Assembly: GCF_025370935.1 (NCBI RefSeq)
Contig: NC_133478.1
Coordinates: 19,236,716-19,300,715, forward strand
DNA from: Choristoneura fumiferana
Lineage: Eukaryota; Arthropoda; Insecta; Lepidoptera; Tortricidae
DNA length: 64,000 nt
Reading direction: 5' to 3'
Shown here: one piece after another, positions 45,898 through 56,867 of the stretch
How the letters are laid out: the number at the start of each line of letters is the position of its first letter
Position numbering within the stretch: position 1 is the first letter of the stretch
Notes under the pieces: model-generated
Databases searched by the model: none
Told to the model about the DNA's origin: nothing
The model's input: only the letters and a program-made list of their open reading frames with translations
Program-made: the position numbers and the translations under genes

Positions 45898-46838
45898 CGA
45901 CTCGCTATTGAATAGTTCTTGCGAGCGATTTTTAACTTATTTGTCTGTTAGCGAAGGTCTCCTTCCGACTCTTGACAGGATTGGTTCGGTACAGAAAAAC
46001 TGCTATACTAATTCTTCATAATGACTCCTTGGACATTGGCCGGAGATGATAATATGGATGGAAGGAGCCGATAAGTTTTTCGGATCCGCTTGAGTGTCTG
46101 ACTCTTTCGAAGGCGGAGTTCCGGATTAACCCATATCTAACACCTACACATGATGGACTCGCATTGACAACTGACACCTAATTCTGCCGAAATAAAATAC
46201 TAAATAACAATACCGACTAAAACTATTACCGCAACAAAATTATAAAAAAAAAATCTACTTACGATCAACTATGATAAGAACTCTAATGACGTTACCGTAT
46301 AGCTATGATAAAATGTATATGTTTCACTTAGAGCTACGAAGAGACGATGATGGTTCGCGGGGCGCGGCGCGGCCGGCCGGCGTCTGTCCGCTCAGTTTTG
46401 GCTTCACACATTTAAAATACATGAACCAGTAAAGTTTGATCACGAGCGCTGGTCCGAAGTCCGAGCACGCCGGCGCGGCTGCGCCGCCATTTGAATAGTG
46501 TTCTAACTAGAGCGCGCCTGCACTGAGCGTCCGGGGCTCCGGGCACAAACATAACACGCGGCGACATTATAACTCTTGTGTTCTGAACTCTAATTGCCCT
46601 AGTTTATCCTGTCAGAAACAAAATTTTATTCTACATTTCTATTAACAGCTGCAAATTTAACAGGCATCCTGGTTTGTTTATGTAGTAACTAGATCGTTTC
46701 TTTCAGTCACATGTTACATTTCTCTTTTTTGTTTAGATATTTACGTTTGTGTCCGAGCGTACGCCGGCGTCAGGCGCGCGTGTGTGTGTGTTGGTGTGGG
46801 GTGTGGGGGTGTGAGGTTGGGTGGGGTGGGGGTGTGAG
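45898..46838. other. probable 3' UTR or flank of calcineurin B
   Basis: GC-rich in places (46,345-46,560) with a GT-rich run at 46,775-46,830 just after the calcineurin B stop codon. No ORF with family resemblance. It is assigned to the 3' UTR only because of position. Confidence 0.3.
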
Positions 46839-47009
46839 TTAGACGTCGACGACCATCTTCTTGTGTATGTCGGTGTTGCCCACCACGGAGCAGAACTCTT
46901 CGAAGGAGATCTTGCCGTCCTCGTCGCGGTCGGCGAACAGGATGGTTTTGTCCACGATCTGCTGCAGCTGCGTGTCTTCAGGTTTGTTGCCCACCATCAT
47001 CTTAAGCAC
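46839..47009 (-). CDS. CanB: calcineurin B regulatory subunit, last coding exon
   Basis: The minus-strand exon starts after TTTACAG at 47,009 and ends with stop codon TAA at 46,839-46,841: 56 codons, phase 0. It encodes the C-terminal quarter of calcineurin B: VLKMMVGNKPEDTQLQQIVD, the fourth EF-hand loop DRDEDGKISFEE with all Ca2+ ligand positions, EEFCSVVG and the C-terminus HKKMVVDV. Calcineurin B is the myristoylated Ca2+-binding subunit of the phosphatase PP2B. The N-terminal exons are not found between this exon and the N gap, nor further right. Codon use is GC-rich at third positions, unlike its AT-rich neighbours, and the frame is undamaged. Confidence 0.95.
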   Translation of the reverse strand: MLKMMVGNKPEDTQLQQIVDKTILFADRDEDGKISFEEFCSVVGNTDIHKKMVVDV

Positions 47010-47819
47010 CTGTAAACGACAACAACCTCGATTATTCCCAGTAGTTCATTTGGGATTTTTTTTGGCGCTTGTTCCTTTACTAATGATTTAAATGATACAA
47101 TATGAGAATGAAACTACAACGAATCATCAGTACCTAAAGCTTACAGTTATACTGAGTGGCCCGTTTGGATGAATAGTTTTTCTTGTCTTTGATGTCATGG
47201 TTCCTTAGATCTGATCTTTCTATCCTATGGGTAGCCCATCGTATCGCCTAACGTACATGTTAAAGTTACTATATGTATCTGTATGAACAACACCGGGTAT
47301 CCGGCGTGCATGTGAAATTGCACTTTAGTCGTGAACCACCCAAATCACTAGATTCCCAAAGATAAGTAGGTATATATAAAATCGTTCGATCAATATTTAA
47401 CCGAAATAAAGTGTCGAACGAGTAAATTAACAACAAATAGGTACGACGAAAAAGGAATCTATCAATGACATTCGATCTGTTACAGTTTAGTTCTGGCTGA
47501 CCTACTGACCTGGCCGATGCACTGTCCATCGTCCGCTGACGCTATTAGCATCGATCTGCTCAAACCTTGGACGGCGGGTACCTAAGGCGAGCTGAACAGA
47601 TCAAAAATTTAGGACCCGACATGCCACATTGAGTTGTAAAGGACCACTTAGTCTTCACACTAAACTTTCTTTTAAATGTAATAGTCATTGTGCATTTCGT
47701 GTGATTATTTGTCGGTCGAAATCTAGTCTTCAAGGTCAATCAGCGACGTCCACTCAAAGTGAATCCAAATCAATCAGATAGACAATTCTAAAATCAGATC
47801 TATTAAAAGAAGAATTTAA
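47010..47819. other. intron sequence upstream of the CanB exon
   Basis: No further EF-hand coding sequence is seen on the minus strand. It should be intron of CanB if the local assembly is correct. Confidence 0.4.
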
Positions 47820-47848
47820 TATAATCATCTCAGATTATACCTATTCAG

Positions 47849-47966
47849 AATCATAAAGATTGATGATAATGATGATGTCCTCCACGGCCACGACGTATCC
47901 GTCGACGGGAAACCCTTCTATGAATTAAATCTGTTTGCTCCGCTCATCGCTCATGTGAACGAATGT
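47849..47966 (+). CDS. unrecognised candidate exon cut by the N gap
   Basis: From 47,820 the plus strand is open up to the gap at 47,967. Its last part reads DDVLHGHDVSVDGKPFYELN and then LFAPLIAHVNEC. The codons are GC-ending (GTC CTC CAC GGC CAC GAC), as in true coding sequence and unlike the AT-rich surroundings. TCTCAG (47,828-47,833) and ATTCAG (47,843-47,848) are possible 3' splice sites. I do not recognise the family. It may be an exon of a different gene joined here by scaffolding, or a chance ORF. Confidence 0.35.
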
Positions 47967-48066
47967 NNNNNNNNNNNNNNNNNNNNNNNNNNNNNNNNNN
48001 NNNNNNNNNNNNNNNNNNNNNNNNNNNNNNNNNNNNNNNNNNNNNNNNNNNNNNNNNNNNNNNNNN
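47967..48066. other. assembly gap (100 N)
   Basis: A run of exactly 100 Ns, a conventional size for a gap of unknown length. It separates CanB from GLG1 and probably hides the terminal GLG1 exon(s). Confidence 0.99.
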
Positions 48067-48281
48067 TTTGTTTACACAATGATTTTTCCATTGAATAGTA
48101 ACTTTATTGAAATCTAAATTCACATTAGCATATAAATATGTCACTCACCTATGGGTGTGCGACGTGAACATAGATAAATTAATAATTTTAGGGCACCTAC
48201 AGGTGATTGTTCAACAAGGGTTAATCACAGTCATATCATGCAAGACATGAAATTTCTGATATTAATTTATCATTTACTTAC

Positions 48282-51200
48282 GTCTTCAGCCATGCTCAAA
48301 TTTTACAATATCTTAATAAGTCGAATGCGCAAGCCCGCTCTAGCAATGGATCAGCGTCAATATCTACCTCTGTTTCTTCAATTATTTGAGCCACTTCTTG
48401 AGAACATGCGGTGACACGATTTTGTGATTCAATAATGCGTTTTTGAGGCATTCTCCTAACAACAAATGAGATAATAAGACACGGATGTTATTTAAATATT
48501 CATAATAAAACATAATATCCCTGGTGTTGCATTGTCTATGAGCAGTGGTAATCTCTTACCATCAGGAACCACTTGCTTTTTGCCATCCAGTCAAATAAAA
48601 TATAAAAAATATTAAGTGGACAATACCTATTCAAAAGAAGGACATAAGGTTTTTATTTTACCTATAACAAAAATGTACTTATAATATTATTACCTGTCCA
48701 TCTGATTTAGTAATTGATTATTTGGCACAGAACATATAGTTTGTATTCAGCACTGCACAGCTTGCTCAGCAAAAGGGTCCAGCCGATAGTTCAATGCTTG
48801 CTCTTTAAGTATGTTAGCAAGTTCATTTTCACAGGTAGCAGTCAATTTAGATTGACGAAATTTTCTCTTAGACAATATAAAACTTTGCCTTGGAGCTCAA
48901 CATCTTTTGGTTCTATAGCTGTAAAAGTAATTTATAATATTAGTAACCAACTTAAATATAACCAGTCAATTGAGTTGTACAGAAGGTTTCAATCCATATA
49001 CACGCAAAATGCTTCTTAAAAGTTAATCTCTAAAGCCAGTTAGACCTAAGAAAAATCTAAAGTTGCATTCAAACTCATTGAAGCCCTTATAGCCTTGCAA
49101 TGTATAGCAACTTATTACTTTTCTTTGTTTCGCTTTAAGAAAAAAATGTTTGACTTACCAATGATAGCAGAACAGTATTTTTTTATATCTAAATCACATG
49201 CATTTTGCAAATTTATATTAAATCGGTAATCTGTATTTTGTTCAATCATCCTGTTCACAATAACTACTTTACAACTTTCAGGAAAATCCGGTTATCATGA
49301 TGAACCTGAAAAGTGAAACATCTCATTAATAGAAATCAAAACCATTACCATTTATTGAATAAAATAAAAAAGCACTGTACCTTTAAACACTCTAAAATCT
49401 TAGCAGGTTCTGTATTGTGACAGTACAAATCTATCATGTTGTTACAAGTATTTATCAAATGGTAATCAATGCCATTATCGGTAAATTGTTTTACGTACAA
49501 CAAATATTGCTTTACGGCAACTATCTGTCAGTTTTCCTTTAGCTGTTTGCAGACATTCTAATGCTGCTGATTCCGCATGTAGCATATTAGGACAGTATTC
49601 TTGCAAATCTCTTTTGCATGCTTCCTTCAGTTCTGGGTCCAAATCTATACTTTCTTTTTGCTGGAATAGTTGGCTCCTTAATTGTTGACGGCATTCTTTA
49701 AATATTGTGTGCTTTTCCGATTAATAGTGTCATTCCTGACAATTTCACTAAGACAAGTCACAACCTGAATTTTAGTTTGTGCTTTTGGACAAAACTTAAC
49801 CACATAGGATTTGCAAGCATTTTTAAATTTTCTTGTAAATCGATAATTTCTGAGAGATATTAATTGTTCATGGTCAATAGCAGCTTTACATTTAATATTG
49901 CTTTTTATTTCTGGGTCATTTTTGTGACTTATTAAACATTCCAGTACATCATCTTCATCTTTTTGCTGTTTAGCTCAAAAGAGCACAACTTTTTAGTAGG
50001 AATTCTGCAGTAATTACTAACCACAGCATTAAGCTCTATATGACCACTTTGGGTTTCAGTGAAATTAGTGACAGCCTCTTTACATTTAGGGAATTCTTAA
50101 TTCTATCTTGTAAGCATTGTATTTCTTCACCTTTACCAGTATTTCCAATACATAGGTTTGTTAAGTCATCAATGCAATAATCTTCTATTTCTGGAAGCAG
50201 ATCAACACTGATAGCTCGCTGTCTCATTACTCTCCTTACTTGTGTTCACATGCCGGTTTAATCTACTCTTAATTCTGAATCATAAGCAAAATTATAAAGA
50301 CAAGGTAAAACTGAAGGATCTTTCTCTGATTTTTGCTGTTTTCATCAGCCCAATGAAGCTTAGTTTTACACTGTGTAAAGCATCATATTTACATGCCTTA
50401 TATAATTGTGGATCAAGTTTAAAATCCCTTGATATGAAATATTGAATTTGCATTTGCTGCTTCACAGTCGCTGCTCATAACTGCTGTGCCAAGTTTCTCC
50501 ATGAGACATGACATCACTCTGCCATTACCACCAACAACTTCTCCACAAGCACTGTCCACCAAGGTTTACAAGCTTACGCAAAATGGGGTCAACTCTCCAA
50601 TCTTCACCTGGGTCAGCCTCTTGCACTAAAACTTCCAAAGACTTTCGACAAGCAATACTAATTCTCTTGTCTTTTCGCTTTTTGGCCTGGCATGATCCAT
50701 TAAACAGTGCAGTGTTCTGCCCCTGTTTCAATTCCTCTGCATAGTGTTGTTATGTCATTGGCACAATCATGCATTAATTCTGGAGATAACTATAGTCATC
50801 CATGAGCATTTTTCGGTGATCAGTCATTTCTGCTGTACATTCATGAGAAAGTTTGGTAGAATCATTTCGTGATACATTTTCTAAGCATAATAATATTTGT
50901 GCCAGTCTTACATTTTTCATCCACAACACCTTTTCGGCAATGATATTTCCTGATATCTTCTTACAAGACCTGACAAGGCCTTTACTTGCTCTGTAATTCA
51001 TAACCATGTTTCTTGATCAAAGAAAAGTTGATCCTGACACCTTTTTGTCATAGCTGAAAATTTAAAGTTTGTAATTAGCATCAGCAAATTAAAGGAAAAA
51101 TTAAAGTGATGGAAAAAGTTATAGTTTCAATAGAAAACTGTTACCATTTCATATTTGTGCCTTACAAGACATTTGTACATAAGCCATGATCCTGGCACTT

Positions 51201-51902
51201 CATCTGGACAGAAATTTTTGAGATCCAAGTTACAAGCCACAAACACTAATTTATCCATTTGAAGTGTGGTATATTTCATTTCCTTCAGAGCAGTAATTTT
51301 GCATTGCATTCTGGTTTGAGAGCCTGTTCCTTAGTCTCTAGGCCATTTCAATGTTTGACTCTGTGAAAGGCTTCTGAAGTCAGGTGGATTCTGCCACAAG
51401 TGTTAGCTTGGATATCATCAGAACAGGCTTTTAAAAGTTATAAATAATCTGCCATCATTGAAGATCAACAACTCAATTTTGTTTATCATCCTCCAGCAGC
51501 TTTCTGTTCTTCACGCCTACCTTCTTTTTGAGCACACAATCTATTGCAACTTCTGGTGGGTCAAACAATCTAGTATCAGCTGTTCGTCTTGACATGGTTG
51601 TTTAAGTTTATTACTTATATACGAATATCTATAAGCTCCGCTGATGAGACCAGACTTTGTGCTGACAGGCAGTCAATACTTGCGTTTTTTTACTACGCGC
51701 TGTGGTTAAAGCACAAGAAAGAAGCGCGAGATCGTCATCGAACTGCGAACATTGTTGCTCAAACAATCCACAGCCAGACAGATCCAAAGTGTATCTTCCC
51801 TTCGGACGTTTTAGGTCACCAGGCATTGAGCACATTTTATGTGCTTATCAAGTATGCCGCTAACAGACACATCAGCTTCAATAAAACTCCATTTGTAACC
51901 AT
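48282..51902 (-). CDS. GLG1: Golgi apparatus protein 1 (GLG1/ESL-1), many indels, 3' end missing
   Basis: Five minus-strand exons with good splice sites: 51,902-51,145, 51,053-49,381, 49,305-49,159, 48,918-48,694 and 48,455-48,282. The start ATG at 51,902 opens a signal peptide (MVTNGVLLKLMCLLAAYL). The rest is a chain of ~60-residue Cys-rich GLG1 repeats: CGLFEQQCSQFDDDLALLSC, VFVACNLDLKNFCPDEV, DHRKMLMDDYSYL, LVQEADPGEDWRVDP, NTDYRF...ACDLDIKKYC, ALNYRLDP and TEVDIDADPLLERACAFDLL. In animals GLG1 is a single-pass Golgi protein that binds FGFs and E-selectin. The last repeat and the transmembrane segment are absent, probably in the N gap. More than ten one- to three-base indels break the frame while the peptide around them stays conserved, which points to sequence error more than pseudogene decay. 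Confidence 0.88.
48525..48600 (+). repeat. 3' fragment of the GCAGGTGG...CCAGTC repeat in a GLG1 intron
   Basis: CTGGTGTTGCATTGTCTATG through GCCATCCAGTCAAATAAAAT, lying antisense in the intron between GLG1 exons four and five. Confidence 0.65.
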
Positions 51903-52147
51903 TTCGATACCGGCTAAATTGTAAAAAGACTGAGATCAACACAATTAATGCGTCATAATTTTAACAGTTACTACTCTTACTTAAAGTTAGGCATCATGAA
52001 GGATCCAGAAATTGTTGTTTGGACAAAATTCATTTAAAATATGAGATATTTTATTTGAACAAAGCACTCAAAACTGAAAACACATTTTAAACACAAACAC
52101 AACTGAGAGCTCTTGTCACACCAAGTTTTATTTATCTACAGTAGTAG
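51903..52147. other. upstream of GLG1
   Basis: 245 bp of AT-rich sequence between the GLG1 start codon and a transposon. Any proximal promoter must lie here or be displaced. No clear core motif is seen. Confidence 0.35.
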
Positions 52148-52660
52148 CAGGGCTTTAAATACGTTAAAAGTGGTACGTTACCCAACTGTCAAACCGATTC
52201 AACGTGAATGATAATTAACGTTAAAGCGATTTACCGTTACTTATAAACTTTTACGGATAAAAAAAATGTTGAGTTATCATATTCATTAAATTAACGTTAA
52301 TTCAAAAGTATCGTTAAATCATTTTTAACGGTATTTTTATACTATTTACCGGTTAAGCTTGGGTAACGTTAAAATTTAATTATCTCATTTATCGAGCGAG
52401 TATGCACGCGCTAATTGGCAACACTCGTAGCATAGCAAAATACGATAGTGTACTTCGGTATCGTTAAATATGTGAATTGGGTAACGTTAACAAGCCCTAC
52501 AATGTAAAGTAAATTTACCGGTAAAATAACGTAATAGGTAACGTTAAATAATGTTAAGTTATCAATTAACGTTAAATTTTAAACCGGTACTAGGTATTTT
52601 TATGATTTTACCGTTATTAACGTTACTTATAGTGTGATTTGGTAACGTTAACAAGCCCTG
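52148..52660. mobile_element. hAT-like element with AACGTTA clusters
   Basis: Ends are CAGGGCTTTAAATACGTT and (reverse complement) CAGGGCTTGTTAACGTTACC. The interior repeats AACGTTA or GGTAACGTTAA about a dozen times on both strands. A further right-end-like copy (GGTAACGTTAACAAGCCCT) lies inside at 52,480-52,498, suggesting a nested or partially duplicated element. The flanks AGTAGTAG and GTACGTAG could be a decayed 8-bp duplication as in hAT. No transposase is present. Confidence 0.65.
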
Positions 52661-52661
52661 G

Positions 52662-52756
52662 TACGTAGTATCTCTTATTAGTCTGTGATCTACAGTGAGT
52701 GAAGTTCGAGTCGCAGGCGCGGCCACATACAGTCGCTCGACGCTCGTTTCCCGCTT
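52662..52756. repeat. left copy of an inverted flanking repeat
   Basis: GTACGTAGTATCTCTTATTA to GTCGCTCGACGCTCGTTTCC. Its reverse complement, lacking about 35 bp, occurs at 59,125-59,195, so it brackets the I-type LINE and the MITE cluster. Confidence 0.6.
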
Positions 52757-53030
52757 CAAATCTAGTCACGTGACATATAGCGATAAAACTGAAAATGTTG
52801 AGCTTTATCGCTAGAACAAAAAATCTCTTAAATTTTGGCAAATTTATTAATTCATTCTTATTTATTTTATTTATAAGTACCATTTGCCACGCGAAAAATC
52901 AGCTTGGAAGACCCAGATCATTCCTGCAAGCAGCCGTCTTCCCTCTCATTCTCGTATAAAATAATTTAAGCGTTGGCGCGACGACGTGATACGAACTTCG
53001 ATTTTCGAATTTCGTAGTAGCTTTACTGCT

Positions 53031-53065
53031 TTTATTTTTTTTTTTTTTTTTTTTTTTTATTTGAA
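53031..53065 (-). mobile_element. poly(A) tail of the I-type LINE
   Basis: A run of about 29 Ts on the plus strand (53,034-53,061) is the poly(A) end of the minus-strand LINE that starts near 58,490. Confidence 0.8.
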
Positions 53066-53155
53066 ACGGGCAACGTACAAATTTGTCACATTAGCCCATA
53101 GGGCAAAACATTAACTAACCAGGAAAAAAAAAATACATCTCACAATTGATAATAA

Positions 53156-56100
53156 CTAATTCCTTGTCACATCAGCCAACCTGAAAAGCATTAACGCCAT
53201 GTCTGAGGCCGGCTGAGCTAAAATACCTACAAACATACCCGTGTCATACTTGCTCAGGTTGGCTGCTGCAACCAACGCCTCCCTCGCAGCACAATTCCGA
53301 ACACATTCCACCAATAAATGTTGGACATCTTCTGTCGTACCGCATAATTCACAATTTGGTGAATCACTTTTTTTCATCAGATGTAAAACTTATTAAGAGG
53401 AACATGTCCGGTTCGCAGTCTGTGTGCTGTTACAATGTTAACCCTACTTAAACTAATATTTTGAAACCAAGGTACGCGTGGAGGTTCACTCTGAATGCAC
53501 TTATACCAAATACCTTTTCTCGTGAACGTTCATCAAAATACTCTTTCCAAATTTCATGGCATTTAATTTTGAATTTATTCGTCGCCTCTAAATAATATGG
53601 TAGTATATAAATTTCGTGACCTTCCACGATACCTTTTTTAGCCAAATGGTCTGCTTCCTCGTTACCTCGCAATCCAATGTGTGCAGGCACCCATTGAAGT
53701 CGCAAATTAATTTCATTCAATTGTAAACGGATAACTTTATCTAAAATTTCATACGCTACAGGTACACCTCTGTGCCCAGAAACACTACGAGCTAAATGTT
53801 GTAACGCACTTTTACTATCTGTGTATATTACAGCCTTCCTAATACCTTTGTCTTGAATATACGATATTGCACTGGAAATTGCAATAAGCTCAACTGTCAT
53901 AACACTAACATTCCCTATAACTTTAAAGATATTATAATCCTGATTATCAAGGGAGCCAATTGGATCATAGAAAGCGGCTCCGCGTCCCGAAGAAGATTTG
54001 GAACCATCAGTATATAACACGTGCCAACCTTTATACTTTTGTTTTAATTCCGAAATTACATTTGCTTTAAGATTATTAATTTCATATGATCTTTTAGATG
54101 TAGTAACACAATTCAAATCAGATGAAATTAAAATATCTACGTCAATATTCGACATCCACGTAGATAAGGAAAACATCTGAAGAGGGTTGGATGCAAATAT
54201 ACGTTCTTCTACAGTATCTTTGCTTGCGACAACCAGAAGAGGAAGTTTTTATTATTCCAATACTATTTTGGCACAACGAACTTAAGTTATCCAGAAGGGG
54301 TATAATTTCATTATTTGCTACAGAACGGATCTTTAAACCATACTTGATAGCAAGATATCGTCTTCTTACAAATAATGGTGGAATACAAGTTTCACTTTCC
54401 ATAGCGTGGACCGGCGTACTTCGTAAAAAGCCACCAATAATCCTCAAGCCCTGGTTTTGCACTTTATCTAATTTATAGATATTGCTTTTAGCACTATTAT
54501 CATACAGAAAACTGGCATAATCTATTCTACTTCTAATCAGAGCGATGTAAATTCTACGCAAGTGTTTTGGATGCAGGCCCCAAGACTAGCAGCCAATAAT
54601 TTAAATAAGTTTAACCTTTTTTGTACATTGGCCACCACTTCATTGATGTGTTTGCCCCAACGTAACGACTTATCAAGCCAAAGACCCAGATATTTGTAAC
54701 AATCTACAGACATAAGTCCTACATTATTAACTTTTAAATTTACTAATTTTTGTTTGTGTCCTCTACTAAATATACAATATTTCGATTTAGATTCAGATAA
54801 TTGTAAACCTAAAGAGTTCAGTATAGTAACAAAACTATCTAAAGCACTTTGAATATCTTCCACACTTTGAGAGAGGTTCGAATTACTTTTATACAGAATA
54901 AAGTCGTCTGCGTATTGGCATATTTGTACTTGTTTAATATCCCTGCAGAGTTTCCTAGTGGCAATATTAAAAAAAAGTGGCGAAATAGGGTCACCTTGTG
55001 CTAAACCTTTACTAGTATGCCTCACCAGAGAACTTTCACCACCAGCACAATCTTTAACTAACGTAGTGGCACCAATGACGACAAAAAATAACCGACACTT
55101 TATTTTTTGATTCTAATTCGAGTAGGAAACCGATTTCTTAATATGGCAACACTGTACCATAGATAGCACACTTTGACTGGCTCCATTGACATTTGATCGA
55201 AATCCGCCATTTGGTTTTAAAATGCCTGTGTGACAACTGATTGCGGCTGGAGTACCGGTGAAAATAACAACATTTCCTAAAATCCTTAAGTAAGTGAGTA
55301 CATTTTATTGTTAATTATATAATGTATTGTAAGTTTTTGAATATTATATGTAAAGTCTTACACAGACTAGGAGATAAGTGAAATAGGTTTATTTTGGAAG
55401 TAGAATTAGTATTGCTGCCTGGTTTAGGAACAGAAACAACTTTAATTTCTCTCCACTGGGAGGTAATAAGTTTCAAGAATAAGATTGTATAAGTTCAAGA
55501 GGAACTTCAACCCGCATTCGGGTAAATGAAACAACATAGAGTACGTGATTCCATCATCCCCTGGAGCAGTATCCTTCTTTTTAAGGCAATTTTTAATTCG
55601 TGCATTGAAAACCTAGATTCTAACAGAGGATTGCTAGATTTACACCTGGGTGCTTGTGGCAGTACAAAATCAGGAGCAATACTGTGGAGCATATTCGATT
55701 TATCTAACACTGAAAAATGTGACTTTTCTTTTTAAAACCTTTAAGCCAACGCATTTTCTGCCACATGTCTGAGGCCGACATCGATTCATCTATACTACTA
55801 CAATAATTATGCCAGCAATCTGTTTTAGCACGTAATATAGCCTTTTTTGCATCAGCAATCTTTTGGTCTAATATGTTTAAATTTTGAGGGATCGGATTTT
55901 TTCTAAATTTTTTTAACGCAAGTCTACGAGCAGCAACTAATTCAGAAAGAGAACTGTTCCAGTACGGTTTCGGTTTAAATTTAATGTTCGGATACGGACA
56001 TACTCCAACAAAAGGAATACTTTTGTTCGCTGCTATGTAGATATGGTCCACAAAAAAATTATATAGTTCTTGAACATCAGAAGTATTCCCTGGATAACTT

Positions 56101-56867
56101 AGTATTTGACCAACACTTTCCTTATACAAACTCCAATTAGCTAGCTTAAAATTTCGTTTCTTAATTTCAACAACTGGCTCCCTATAATTAATCTTCATTT
56201 TAATAATCAAATGATCACTACCTAAATTTTCGCTAATGACATTCCAAGTGAAGTTTATTGCCACATCTGTAGAGATAAAAGAGATATCAGGTGATGTTTC
56301 TCGAAGTATACCGTTCACAGACTTGACTCTGGTTGCTTGTCCATCATTCAGAGATATATATCCGGAATCCAGTGCAGCATCAAAAACCTGAGAGCCCCTT
56401 GCATCAGTCTTGCAAGACCAATTAGAATGATGAGCGTTAAAATCTCCTGCTATTAATGTTTTAGCCGAAAATTTAGAAAATAAAAAATCCCAATCTGCTT
56501 GTGAAGTTCTGACAGTCTGTGGACAGTATACCAAAATAATATTTTGCAGAATGCTACAATTCAAAAGAGTAACACATATACATTCTATTCCAGTATTCGA
56601 AATGTTCAATATATGTGTTTGACTTTTAATTGACTTGTGAATGATCAAACAAACACCACCATAAGAATCATCCCTGTCCTTTCTAAAAATATTATACTCG
56701 CTTATGTTCAAGTCTGAGTTCGGTTCCAACCAAGTCTCAGAGACTAGTGCGATGTGTACTTTTTCTTGTGACAGTAATGAATCAAATTCCACCAACTTTG
56801 GTCTAAGACTTTGCGAGTTCCATTGTAAAATACTAAGCATAGATATTCTTTGCGAACTCACGGCCAT
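53156..56867 (-). pseudogene. I-type LINE ORF2: endonuclease, defective RT, RNase H
   Basis: ORF2 starts at 56,867. The AP endonuclease (56,850-56,150) has LQWNSQSLRPKL, LVSETWL, YGGVCLIIHKS, TLIAGDFNAHHSNW and ENLGSDHLII. A frameshift lies near 55,710. RT fingers begin before 55,500, but about 240 bp of foreign sequence (55,075-55,310) replaces several hundred bases of the RT core. RT resumes at GLAQGDPISPLFFNIAT and YADDFILYKS (near 54,910) and continues to 54,190 with shifts. RNase H follows (54,040-53,600): YTDGSKSSSGRGAAF, VELIAI, YTDSKSAL and GNEEADHLAKKG supply D, E, D and D. The end is CELCGTTEDVQHLLVEC with stop at 53,156. RNase H plus CCHC-type ORF1 places it in the I group. It is inactive. 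Confidence 0.9.

Noticed and set aside
51589..51924. 111-aa plus-strand ORF
   Set aside because: The minus strand here encodes the signal peptide and first Cys-rich repeats of GLG1. The plus-strand frame is its shadow.
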